NCBI GenBank assembly: GCA_019636515.1
Contig: JAHBXI010000002.1
Location: 372,001 to 436,000 of the forward strand
From: Phycisphaeraceae bacterium
Lineage (GTDB): Bacteria; Planctomycetota; Phycisphaerae; Phycisphaerales; UBA1924
Reading direction: 5' to 3'
Length of the DNA: 64,000 nucleotides
Positions within the stretch are counted from its first letter, which is position 1. The number at the start of each line of letters is the position of its first letter. Positions 51,237 to 62,900 of the stretch are shown here, one piece after another. The position numbers and the translations under genes are program-made. The notes under the pieces are model-generated. The model saw only the letters and a list, made by a program, of their open reading frames with translations. It searched no databases and was not told the origin of the DNA.

Positions 51237-52882
51237 ACAAGCGTGATACGGCGGTGGTGGACATCGACCGTCAGCGGGTCACGGTGACGCTCGCGTCGGT
51301 GGATGCCGGCCGCGCGGTGGTGAAGTCGTGCCGCTCGTTTGCTCGTCCGGCCGAGGTGGATCCGTTCGACGGTTCGGCGGTGGGGGTGTGGATCAAGGAA
51401 AAACTGCGGGAGTCCGGGACGGTGGGGGCGCGGGTGGTGTTGTCGCTCCCGCGCGGGGACGTGGTGCTCAAGCGACTGTCGATCCCCGCGGGAGCGGGGG
51501 TGGTGGCGGAGGACGTGGTGGGGGCGGTGCGGCTCCAGATGTCGCGCCAGTTGAGCGTCCCCGCGGAATCGAGCGCGATCGACTACGTGCCGATGGCGTC
51601 CGGGGCGGCGCCGTCTTCGGATGGGGCGGGGCTGGCCTGGGTGACGGCGGCGGCGCTGCCGGGCGATCGACTGGACTGGTGCCGGGCGGTCGGGCGCTCG
51701 GCGGGGATCCGTCTGGCGCGGATCGGTCTGAGGTGCTTCGGGGCTGGGCACGTGCTCGCGGAGGAATCGCTGCGGCGAGACGGGGGCGTGCTGGGCGTTG
51801 TTCCGACCGGATCGAGCGTGGAGTTCGTGGTGGTGGAATCGGGGCAGTTGATGCTCGCGCGGGCGGTCGATATTCCCTGGGCCGCCGACGACGCGGTTGA
51901 ATTGAGCGCGTACGCGGATCGAGTGGCGGTCGAGGCCAAGCGGACGTGGATGAGCCACCGTGCGGGTGGCGGCGATGGCTCGGCGCAGGTGGTGATCGTC
52001 CTTGGCTCTGGCCCTGGCGCTGAAGCGGTGTGCGATCGTTGCTCGTCGTCCCTGGAGATGCCGGGCGTGACGATGGTGCCTCCCGGGGCTTCGACGGTTC
52101 GAAACGAGCCCGAGCCTACGTCGTCGGTGGCGGCGGCCTCGATAGGCCTGCTGCTGGAGGAGGCGGCGGGCCGTCCGATGCTTGATTTTCTGCACCCGCG
52201 CCGCATGCCTGACCATGCGGCTCGTCGCCGGCAGTTCGTGCTCGGCGGCGTGCTGGCGGCGATCGTGGGAATCGGCACGCCGGTCGTGCTGTCGCAACTG
52301 GAACTGTCGTCCCTGGACGATGAACTTCGTCGCCATCGTGAGGTCGTGACTCGCCGCCAGGCCGAAGTGTCCGAGATGATGGCCGAGCACGCCCGGCTGA
52401 GCCACATGGAACGGTGGTCGGACGTTCGGGTGGACTGGATCGCGCACATCGGGGCGCTGAGCGAGCAGGTTCCGTCGCCGCCCGAGGCGCTGGTGGATGG
52501 CCTCGACGGTTTGATGAACGCGCAGGTGGATTTTACGGCCAAGAGCGGCCAGTACGCGGGCGGGACGTGGTCGTCGGCGCAGACCTCATCGTTCACGATC
52601 CGGGGCCGTGTTCAGCAGAGAGAGACGGCGGCGTCGCTGCGTGGCCGTTTGGCGGCGGGAGAGGTGTATTCGGTTGACAGTCCGACGCCCGACACGGGTG
52701 ATCGGTTCAGTTTCCAGTTGTTTACGCCGTACGCGACGCCGAGGAAGCCGGAGGTTCCCGAGGGCCGTGGTGATCGCGCGACCCCCCGAGCGGGGGGCCG
52801 CCCGGAGAGCCCGGCGGGGTCGGCGGATGGCGGGCGTGATCCCGTCGATTCGCCGGTGAAGGCGGGGGGAGGTGGATCGTGA
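51233..52882 (+). CDS. GspL/PilM-PilN-like secretion protein
   Basis: A 549-residue bitopic protein. The N-terminal ~300 residues have the actin-like PilM/GspL cytoplasmic fold (TAVVDIDRQRVTVTLASVDA; VVLSLPRGDVVLKRLSIP; VVPTGSSVEFVVVESGQLML). One membrane helix (FVLGGVLAAIVGIGTPVVL, ~335-355) follows, with a short coiled coil (LSSLDDELRRHREVVTRRQ) and a periplasmic ferredoxin-like PilN/GspL part ending in a Pro/Gly tail. It would link GspE to the pseudopilus base. Overlaps both neighbours. Confidence 0.78.
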   Translation: MNKRDTAVVDIDRQRVTVTLASVDAGRAVVKSCRSFARPAEVDPFDGSAVGVWIKEKLRESGTVGARVVLSLPRGDVVLKRLSIPAGAGVVAEDVVGAVRLQMSRQLSVPAESSAIDYVPMASGAAPSSDGAGLAWVTAAALPGDRLDWCRAVGRSAGIRLARIGLRCFGAGHVLAEESLRRDGGVLGVVPTGSSVEFVVVESGQLMLARAVDIPWAADDAVELSAYADRVAVEAKRTWMSHRAGGGDGSAQVVIVLGSGPGAEAVCDRCSSSLEMPGVTMVPPGASTVRNEPEPTSSVAAASIGLLLEEAAGRPMLDFLHPRRMPDHAARRRQFVLGGVLAAIVGIGTPVVLSQLELSSLDDELRRHREVVTRRQAEVSEMMAEHARLSHMERWSDVRVDWIAHIGALSEQVPSPPEALVDGLDGLMNAQVDFTAKSGQYAGGTWSSAQTSSFTIRGRVQQRETAASLRGRLAAGEVYSVDSPTPDTGDRFSFQLFTPYATPRKPEVPEGRGDRATPRAGGRPESPAGSADGGRDPVDSPVKAGGGGS

Positions 52883-53904
52883 AGATGTCGTCGATCCCGC
52901 CGTGGTTGAAGTTCGCGATCGGCGGCGTGGCGGTGCTGGCGGCGGGGTGGGCGGCGTACGAGCGCCTGTACGCCTCCCCGGTGCGTGCGCGTCTTGAGGC
53001 GATCCAGGAGGCGAAATCGGCGGCTCAACGGCTGGACGAGCAACTCGACGAGGCCGCGGCGATACGTCGCGGGCTTCGGGCCATCGCTTCGACGACGCTC
53101 GGGAAGAAGGAGGACCTGGCGATCGCGCGGTTCCGGGATGGTCTGACGGCGATCGCGGAGCGCAACGGCCTGACGGGGCTTGTGGTCAGCAGCGGTCCTC
53201 CGACCCTGGTCCCAAACCCCGCGCTGCGTGAGCGTATCTCGACGGCGTTCAAGAACCGCCTGCGGGCCCGGAGGGGCGACTTTGCGGTCATCCACGGCCG
53301 CCTGAAGGCCAGCGGCCCGCTGGAGAGCGCGCTGCGGACGCTCGCGGTGGTGCAGGCCCAGCCCTGGGCGCACCGGGTTTCGGGATTCTCGATGGTGCCG
53401 GTCGGAAAGGACCGCGAGTGGGTGGAGTTGCAGATCGACGTCTCGACGATGTTCGTGTCGGACCTGGCGCCGGGTGATGGTGAGCCGCTGCCGACGGATC
53501 CGCTGCCCGGTCACGAGTCGGTGTGGAGGACGGTGGCATCGAAGAACATGTTCCGCAATCCCCCTCCGAGAGAGTCGGCCCCGGCGCGGGTGGTCGAGGT
53601 GTCGGCCGGGCCTGAGAAAAAGCCTCCGGTACGCGACCCGGTGGCTTCGCTGGGTGACTGGCGAGTGGCGGGATTGATCTCGACGGGCTCGCGTTGCGAG
53701 GTGACGCTGCTCAATACTCGCACGGGCGAGCGTTTGACGGTGACCGCCGGCGGGGCGACGTCGGGCGCCACGCTCTTGTGGAGCGACGGCGAGGTGGCGG
53801 TGTTCGAGATCGGCGGCGTGGGATACGAATTTGTGCCGGGGCAAACGCTGGCCGAACGTCGGCCGGCGCGTGGTCGATCCGGGTCAAGTACACTGGGCGA
53901 CTGA
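52879..53904 (+). CDS. GspM/PilO-like protein with PilP/GspC-like C-terminal domain
   Basis: A 341-residue bitopic protein. GTG 52879 follows GGAGG by 6 bases and overlaps the previous stop (GTGA). A single membrane helix (FAIGGVAVLAAGWAAYERLY) precedes a coiled coil (VRARLEAIQEAKSAAQRLDEQ) and a PilO/GspM-like ferredoxin fold (DFAVIHGRLKASGPLESALR). After a proline-rich linker, residues ~260-330 (WRVAGLISTGSRCEVTLLNT, GGATSGATLLWSDGEVAVFE) resemble the small beta domain of PilP/GspC that contacts the secretin. A GspC gene is otherwise missing, so this may be a natural fusion. Confidence 0.7.
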   Translation: MKMSSIPPWLKFAIGGVAVLAAGWAAYERLYASPVRARLEAIQEAKSAAQRLDEQLDEAAAIRRGLRAIASTTLGKKEDLAIARFRDGLTAIAERNGLTGLVVSSGPPTLVPNPALRERISTAFKNRLRARRGDFAVIHGRLKASGPLESALRTLAVVQAQPWAHRVSGFSMVPVGKDREWVELQIDVSTMFVSDLAPGDGEPLPTDPLPGHESVWRTVASKNMFRNPPPRESAPARVVEVSAGPEKKPPVRDPVASLGDWRVAGLISTGSRCEVTLLNTRTGERLTVTAGGATSGATLLWSDGEVAVFEIGGVGYEFVPGQTLAERRPARGRSGSSTLGD

Positions 53905-53958
53905 GCGGGATGTGAGCCCGTCGGAGTTGCGGGCCAAGTCCAGACGGCGGAGGCTGTG

Positions 53959-56900
53959 ATGCGACGATCTCGGACGATCGGATCTCTTTCGACTCGCGTG
54001 TTCGTTTCGGCGACGCTGGCCGCGGCGGCGGGGCTGGCGGTGTCGGTCAAGCACGCGTCGGCGCAGCCCGAGGCGCCGCGCCCGGACCTTCAGTCCGGGC
54101 CGGCCGTTGGGGCCGCGCCAGCCGGATCACCGGGCACGCCGCCCGAACCTCCGCCGGCGCCGGCCCCGGCACCAGACCCGGTGGAGGATTCCCAGGGGCT
54201 GATCCGCTTCAGTTTCAAGGACATGCCGTTCGATCTCGTGCTCGATTTTTTCTCGAGGGAGAGCGGTCTCCCGATCATCCGCGAGGCGGTGGTGCCTTCG
54301 GGTGCGATGACGTTCGTCGGGGCACGGCCGTATTCGTTCGAGGATGCGCTGACGATCCTGAACCTGAATCTGGCGATGCACGGGGTTCACCTGCGCCAGC
54401 AGGACCAGTTCCTGTACCTGGCGTCCATGCAGGACTCGGTGAAGCGGGCGAACCGCGTGGAAAGAGACACGGTTCCGGATGGCGTGAAGCCGGACGAGTT
54501 CCTGACGCTGACGATCCCGCTGTCCAACGCGCAGGCGTCGCTGGTGGCCGAGCAGATCAAGCCGCTGATCGGCCCGTTCGGCGGTGTTCAGGCGGTCCCG
54601 GCGCAGAACATGGTGATCGTGATGGAATCGGCGGCGCAGTGCCGTCGCATCCGCGAGGTGGTGCAGGCGATCGACCAGGTCCGCCCGGCGGACCAGGCGT
54701 TCCGTCTTTTTCCCCTGAAGCACGCGACGGCGGAGGCGGCGTACGGGGCGTTGCGGGGATTGATCGGGGAGCGTGTTCGTCAGACGTTCATCGGGGCGGA
54801 CGGAAAGACGACGACGGTGACGGACACGGCCGTGCAAGGGGTGAACATCACGCCCGACGCCAGGACCAACTCTCTGCTGGTGGTGGGTCTGGCGAGCCGG
54901 ATCAAGCAGGTGGAGGAACTGCTGGCGCTGCTTGACATCCCGGAGGCGGGTCAGGGCGATGCGCAGATGATGACGTTCAGCCTGTCGACGGTGACGGCCG
55001 ACGCGGCGGCGCAGAAGGTCATGGCGCTGTTCCAGGCGTTGCCGGCAAACCGCCGTCCAACGGTGCTGCCGATTCCCGAGGCGGGCAAGGTGACGGTGGT
55101 GGGGACGCAGGGGCACCTCCTCCAGGCGATGACGCTTCTTTCGGAGATCGACGGCGGGGCGGCGGGCGGGGTCGATGCCGGGCGTTCGGTGGAGCGTCAG
55201 GCGGTGGTGGTGCGGCTGCGGTTCGCCTCGCCCGGGCAGGTCGAGCAGATCGCCTCGCGCCTGCTCACGCCTCGGCAATCGCAGGTGGTGCGTCTGGCGG
55301 GGACGCCCGACGGCCGCGGGCTGGTCATCAGCGGTCCGACGTCGGATGTGGACGCGGTTCGTGAGATCGTCCTGAGCATGGACGTCGCGCCCGAGGTCGA
55401 CCGCGAGGTCCGGATGGTGAAGATCGCGTCGGTGGACCCCGCGGGCGTGATCGATCAGGCTCGCCGGTTGTACGACCAGGCGGGGTGGGCGGACAAGGAC
55501 CCGGTCGTCGTGTCGTTCGATGCCGAGTCGAAGGTGGCGACGTTGATCGGCTCGTCGTCGGCGCTGGGCCGTTTCGAGTCGATGGTGACGCGGGCGCAGT
55601 CGTCGGAGTTCGCGGAGCGCACGGGGCGTTCGTACGAGGTTCGCCGGACGCGCCCGAGCGTGCTGGCGTCGAAACTGGCGAGGCTCGCCCGGCCGATGCT
55701 GATGCTCGACGACGATCGGCCGTACGTCGAGCCGGTGTTCGAGCCGCTGGACGAACTGCGGAAACTGATTGTCCGGGCGGAGCCTTCGCAGTTCGGTGTG
55801 ATCGACGAACTGGTCAAGCGTCTTGACACGGACGACCCTCGGGAGCGAGAACTGCGCGTGGTTGGGCTGACGGGGCCGGACCCGGTGGGGATGATCGAGC
55901 GGGCAAAGAAGATGTACGCCGCGAAGGTGGACGGTCTGTCGGACGAGGAGGCCGGCCCGGTCGAGGCGACGTACGACGAGCGTTCCGGGCGCGTGATGAT
56001 CTCGGGTCGGGCGTCGGCGATCCGCCTGTTCTCGGACTCGCTGCGGGGCGCGCAGGAATTGGCGCCGCCGGCGCGGTCAACGCGGATTCTGGACATCGAC
56101 CATCAGCAGGCGTCGGCGATCGTCGAGCCTTTGACGGCGTTCCTGCGCAGCGCGGATCCGATCGATCCGGCCCGGAAGGTTCCCGACCCGACGATCCAGG
56201 TGATCGACCGGACGAACTCGCTGCTGGTGACGGCGGAAGAGGCCCAGCACGCGCTGGTGTCCGAGTACGTTCGCCGGCTGGACGCGGTGGATCGGACGGA
56301 CCTTCCCCCGCTTCGGCTGCTCCAGTTGCGGACGGCCGAATCGACGGCGATCGCGGCGATGCTCAACCAGCAGTACGCGCAGCGTCCGCAGGCCGACCGT
56401 TCCGCCCGCCCGGTGGATGTGCGTTCGGACGCGGCCACGAACACGCTGATCGTGGCGGCTCACGCGGAGTTGTTCGATTCGATCAAGGAATTCGTGGACG
56501 AGTTGAACAAGGAGCGCAAGGACGGCGCCGACCGCGTGACACGGCTGTTCCCGCTGAAGGTGGCGAAGGCGTCGGAAGTGGCGGCGGCGATGGACCGGCT
56601 GTACCCGCAGCCGCCGATGCCGGTGGACCGTCTGAATCGTCCGATGCCGTGGCTTCAGCAGCCCAAGGAAGTGACGGTCTCGGCGGAGCCGACAAGCAAC
56701 TCGCTGATCGTGGACTGTCCCGCGGACCGCGTGGAGGCGATCGAGTCGCTGGCGGCGCAACTGGACCGCGTCGAACTTCCCCCAAGCGCGACGCTCCGGA
56801 CGTACCGGGTGGTGGGGGCGGACCTTGACGCGATCGTGACGACGCTGAACGCGCTGGCGTCGAGGGGGAACCTGGCCGCCCCGGCGCAGCCCGGCAAGCA

Positions 56901-59900
56901 GGCCGTGCAGGTCCTGATCCAGGCCGAGCCCCGGAGCGGGACGCTGATCGTGGCCGGTGACGACACCACGTTCGAGCGTGTCGAGCGGATGCTCGACGAC
57001 CTTTCGGCGGTTCCGATCGAGCGTGGCCTTCGCGTGATCCCCGTGGCCAATGAGCGGGCGACGGCGGTGCGGGACCGGGCGATGGCGATCTACAACGCGC
57101 AGGTGGCGAGCATCCCCGGGGCGAACCCGGTGGACGTGACGATCGACGAGAAGAGCAACTCGCTGATGGTGGTGGCGGATGCGGAGGCGATGCCGCGGTT
57201 TGTGAAGATCCTGGACGAGTTGCAGCGTCAATCGGGGCCGGCGCGAGAAGTTCGGATGATCGAGTTGCGGATCGCCAAAGCCGCGGAGGTGGCCTCGTTC
57301 CTGGAAGACCTTGTCAAGAGCAGCGAGTCGATGGGGATCCGGGGCGGCCCCGAGCCGGTGATCGAACCGATCGAGGCGACCAACACGCTGCTGGTGGCGG
57401 CCCAGCCGATCCAGTTCGCGGTGATCGACGCGCTGGCCCGCAGCCTTGACCAGTCTCGGGCGGCCGACAAGCCGCCGATGCGGATCCTGCGGGTTCGGAC
57501 GAGCGACGCTTCCAACCTGGCGCAGGTGCTTCAGCAGGCGTACGCGGCCCGGTCCCCGGACCAGCGTGGCCGCCAGCCGGTGGACATCCAGGCCGACGCG
57601 GCGACCAACACGCTGCTGGTCTCGGCGCACCCGGACCTTCTTCCGGAAATCGAGAAGGTTGTCTCGGAACTGAACGACACGACCGCGACCGACGCGGACG
57701 GACGTGAGATCCGGATCTTCCCGCTGCGGATCGCGCGGGCGGAGGAACTCGCCCGGACGATCGACGAGATGTTCCCCGATCCGCCGGCCCCGCTCGACCC
57801 CAGGACGCGCCAGCCGCGTCCGGACCTCAAGCCCCCGCGCGAGGTGGTGGTGCGGGCGGACCGTGCGACCAACTCGCTGATTGTTGACGCTCCGGCGAGG
57901 CGACTGTCGGGTTTCGAGCAGATCGTCAAGAGCCTCGACCAGCGCGAACTGGCGGAAAACCTGGAGATCCGGACGTATCGGATCGAGCGGGCAAGCCTGG
58001 ACGCGGTGGCGTCGTCGCTGCGTGACCTGGCGGCGTCGGGATCCCTGGGGGGCGGGAAGGCCATCGCCTCCGGGTCGGTGACGATCTCGACCGAGCCTTC
58101 CAACCGCGTGCTGGTGGTGAGCGGCCCGCTGGACGTGTTCGCCGGTGTTGAGAAGGTGGTGCGGCAGTTGGATGGGACGCCGGAACGTCCGCCGACGGTT
58201 CTTCGGTTGTACGCGCTCAGGCACGCCCGGGCCGACCGTATGCGGACGCTGCTGGAAGGGGTGCTGTCGACGCGCCTGCGCGAGCAGCGTGAAACGGAGG
58301 GAAAATCGGGAGACGACGCCCGGTCGCTTCTGGACGTTTCGGCGGATGTCCCCTCCAACACGCTCATCATCTCGGCGCCCGAGGCGATCCAGCGGATCGC
58401 GGAAGAACTGGTCAGGAACCTGGACACGGAGAACGCGGCGTCGGGTCGGACGTCGGTACGGGTGGTGCCGCTGGGATTCGCGGAAGCGGGGTCGGTGGCG
58501 GCCACGGTGTCGCAGGCCTTGCCGTCGCTGGACCTTCCTTCGGGCGGGACCGTGTCGGTCGTGGCGGCTCCGGGATCGAACGCGATCGTGATCTCCGGCA
58601 CCGAGGCGGACATCAACCGGGTCGAGGAACTGATCAAGCCCCTGGATGTCCCCCCGACCACGGCGGATGCGTTGAAGGTCGAGACGTTCGCGCTCACGCA
58701 CGCCGACGCGGGGCAACTGGCGGCGACGGTGCAGCGACTGCTGGCCGACCAGCAGGAAACCGACCCGCGGATCCTGTCGCTGCAGATGCAGTTCGCACGG
58801 CAGAATCGCCAGGACCTGTTCCGAAAGCCGGCCATCCGCGTGGAGGCGGCGCAACGGACCAACGCCTTGATCGTGTCGGCTCCGCCGGCGACGCTTCAAC
58901 TGGCCCGGACGCTGATCGAGAGCCTGGACCAGCCGTCGGGGGCGACGGACCGCGTGGTCATGACCTTCACGCCGGCGCGCGGGGACGCGTCCGAACTGGC
59001 GGCGATGGTCGCGCGCATCGTGAACGCGACGCTCCCGCAGGGTCGCGGCCCGCTGGAACTGACGGCCGAGCCCCGCAGCGGGGCGATCGTGGCCATCGGC
59101 GGGGCCGAGCAGGTCGCCGAAGCGATGAAGCGCCTGGCGGAGTTCGACGATCGTTCGCCGGCGGTGCCCGCCGCGGATATCACCATCGTGTCGCTGGCCA
59201 ACGCCGACGCGGCATCCGTGGCCGCGCAGGTGCAGGCGATGCTCTCCGACCGTTCGCGGTGGCCGCGAGAACTGGTCGCGGCGGAGAAGGCGGGAGTCGG
59301 CGTTCCGACTCCGATGGTGAACGCGGATGTCCGAGGCAACCGGCTGCTGGTGAGCGTGCCGTCTGGGCTGATGCCCCTGGCGTCCGGGCTGATCGAGGCG
59401 ATCGACCAGCCGGCCTCGGCGGGATCGGTGGATGTGCGGGTCTTCCGGTTGCAGCGTGGCGAGGCGGTTTCGGTGGCGGGGGCCCTTCGGGACGGCTTGA
59501 AGGCCGCGTCCCGGCCGGGCGAGCCCGTGCCGACGATCACGCCCGAGGCGGCGAGCAACGTGGTGATTGTGACCGGGACGGCCGAGCAACTCGATCGTGT
59601 GTCCGGTCTGATCACGCCGATGGACACGGTGGTCGAGCCCGACCGGATCGGGCTTCGGACCATCTTCCTGCGCCACGCGCGTGCCGAATCGGTGGCGCCG
59701 GTGATCGAGGGTGTGCTGGCGAGGGAGTCCATGTTCGACCGCATGAGCGAGTCTCAGCGCCAGCAGTACATACGTCTGCACGGCATCCGGGCCATCGAGA
59801 AGGTGAAGGTCACGGCCGAGACACGGCTCAACGCGCTGCTGGTCAGCGGTCCGGCGCCGATGCTCGATATGGCCGAGCAGGTCGCCGGTGAACTCGACGT

Positions 59901-62900
59901 GGATGCGGAATCCGCGTCGGGGATGGGGGGGCGGCGCGTGGTGAGGATCATGACGCCGCGCAACGCCGACGCCGTGGATCTGGCCGCGAGCGTGGAATCG
60001 GTCTTCACGGAGGAAGCGGGCAGGTCGCGCCCGCCGAGCATCCGAGTCGACCGGTCGAGCAACTCGCTGATCGTCCGGGCCGACGAGGAGCAGATGGCGA
60101 CGATCGAGAGCCTGGTCGGCAACCTCGACCAGGCGACGCTGGCGAGCAGCCGCCAGATGCGGGTGATCCCGATCGACCGGTCCCGCGCCAGCGCGGACCT
60201 GATGGCACGGACCCTTCAGCGCCTCATGGAGCAGCGGGGCGGTGTCAAGGTCGAGGTGATCACCTCGGATGAACTGCTCCGGCGATCGGCCGGAGAACCG
60301 GCCCCCAAGTCGCCGGAGGTCAAGCCGGGTTCGCCCGGCGATGATGAGCGGCCGCCGACCGGCCCCGGCGGGCCGTCGGGGAATCCGGGCGCGTCGCGTG
60401 AATACCCCGGTCGAAGGTCGAACGATCCAGTGCCGGCGCCTGGTGCCCAGGTCGCGTGGTCATGGAGTTCGTCGCGGACCACGTTCACACCGGGGGCCGT
60501 GACGGCGTCGGCGTCGATGGTGCCGACGGCGACGCGTGCTCATGCGCCCCTCGGCGGGATGTCCACCCGCGTGTGGGCGTTGATGGTCGAGGCGGCCACG
60601 GCGGTCGTGCTCGTGCCTTCGTCCTTGCCGTTTCTTGTTCCCTCGGCCTCGGGGCCGGAGGAAGAAGCGGGCGTCACCATCGCGGTCGATCCGGCGACAA
60701 ACTCGATTATCGTGGTGGGATCTCCGCGGATGACCGACCGCCTGGCCGCGCTGGCGGCCGAACTGGAGCGGAGTTTTCCGTCCGAGCCAACGGGCGTGAG
60801 GGTCGTGACCCTGCCCGACTCGGTTCCCGCGTGGTCGATCCAGCAGATCGTGTCATCGACGGTGGCGCAGATCGGCCGGTCCGGGCCTGAGAACCCCTCC
60901 GGCTTCACGGGGCCCGTCAGCGTGGTGGCGGACCCGACGGGTGGCGCGCTGGTGGTGCTCGCCAACGACACGGACTTTGCCACGGTGGGCTCGATCATCG
61001 CGTCGGTGGCCCAGGCGGGGGCGGCGGGCGAGATCGCGGTGAAGATCTACCCGCTGCATTCGATCACGGCGGCCCGGGCGCGCGAAGCGGTCGAGGACCT
61101 TGTCCGGCCCCAGCCACGCGGACAGCAGGCCCGGATTGTGCGATCGATGGAGGTGACGATCCCCGGGGACGGCGGAGAGCAGGATGTCTCGGGGCGGATC
61201 GACCCTTCGCGGGTTCGCCTGATCGCCGACCCGACGGGATCGACGCTGATCGTCGCGGCGCCGCGGGACACGATCCCGCTGATCGATCGTTTTATCGGGC
61301 TGCTCGACCAGAGCCCGGTGACGGATCGGGTGTCGATCCGGAGGTACGAACTGTCCAACGCCCGGGCGTCGGACCTGGCGAGGACTCTCCAGGCGCTGAT
61401 GGATGCGCAGCGGCAGGGGACCGGGGCGGCGGACATGCCGCAGGCGAGGTTTGTGTCCGACGACCGGACCAACGCGCTGATGGCCACGGCGTCGGAGGCC
61501 CAGCACGCGGAAGTTCGCCGGGTTCTGGAGTCGGCGGATGCCTCGACGGAGGATCCGGCGCTGCGGACGGAGATCATCGCGTTGCAGATGGCAACGCCCG
61601 CCCTGGTGAAGCGGATCGTGGAAGAGGTGGTGATCGGGAAGGACCCGGCGCGGATGGAGAAGGTTCGGATCAGCGCGGACGACGCGTCGAACCTCCTGGT
61701 GGTTCGTGCCTCCGCGGAGACGCTGGAGGAGGTCCGGCGGATCGTCGGCGAGGTGGACACAAGCGCGGCGGCGGGGCTGCCGGTTCGCTCGATCAGGCTC
61801 GAGCGGGCGGACGCTCAGCAGGTCGCGGCCGCGCTGCAGAAGTTTTTCCAGGACCGGGCGTCGGCGTCGGCCCGGCCCGGCCAGCGGGTCACGGGAAAAG
61901 TCACGATCGTCGGTGACCGCCGCAGCGCGACGCTGGTGGTGGCGGCGTCGGACGACGAGTTCGAGCAGATCAAATCGCTGGCTTCGGACTTTGACACGCC
62001 CGCGCCCGGGCGCGATCTTCAGTTCAAGATCATCGCCCTGAAGAACGCGAGGGTGACGGATATCCAGGCGACGGTGCGGAACCTCGCGGAGGAATTGCAG
62101 TGGCAAAGGTCCAGCGCTCCCGGGGCGCGGCCCGCCGACCAGGGGGTCGAGACGCTGTCGGTCGACTTCAACGAGCGGACCAACAGCGTGGTGGTGATGG
62201 GACAGGGCGATGGGGTGGTCGCGGTCGAGCGGCTGATCGCCGCGCTGGACATCCCCGACGCGGCGCGGACGGCGATGGTCGTCAAGGGGGTATCGATCGA
62301 GAAGGCGGATCCGACGGCGGTGAGGCAGGCGGTCGAGCGGGCGATGGCAAACCCCAACTGGCGGCCGTGGCGCGGGGCCGACCCCGACGCGGTGACGGTG
62401 ATTGCCGACGCCCGCCGCCGTGGTCTGGTGCTGGTCGGCCGCGAGGAGCGTGTGGACCAGGCGATGGCGTACGTGAAGGAACTCGATTCGGTGTCGGAGC
62501 AGGCGGATCGGCGGGTCGTGACGATCACGCTGGAGCACGCCCGGGCGGACCGTGCGGCGGCCTCCATCTCTCAGTTCATGCGGGGGTGGATCGCCAGCCA
62601 GGGCCGTCCGGCGGACGCGGGTCCTTCGGTGATCGGCTCATCGGACGGGAACGTGCTGATCGTCTCGGGCGATGAGGCGGAGTTGAAGGCGATCGGCGAC
62701 ATCGTGGCGCAGATCGACCAGCCGGGCCTGAACCAGGGCCGGCGGATCGAGGTGTACCTGTTGCGCAACGCGCCCGCGCCCGACACGGCGGCGACGCTGC
62801 GCTCGGTGCTGGCGCGGGGTCGGCAGGGTGACGAGCAGGCGACGGTGACGACGCAGGCGAGCACGAACTCGGTGATCGTGTCGGCTCCGGAGGCGATGTT

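Noticed and set aside
49385..52447. A 1020-codon open frame on the minus strand across gspJ-gspK-gspL
   Set aside because: It spans three well-supported secretion genes on the other strand and its translation is low-complexity Arg/Ser/Pro without signals.
56077..59781. A 1234-codon open frame on the minus strand inside the giant secretin-like gene
   Set aside because: It is a codon-bias shadow: extremely Arg/His/Pro-rich translation, no domain, and the opposite strand encodes clear secretin-type repeats throughout.
60421..60660. A frameshift in the giant gene
   Set aside because: The other two frames were read and neither gives the repeat pattern, and the original frame resumes normal repeats, so a simple frameshift is not supported; kept only as a question.
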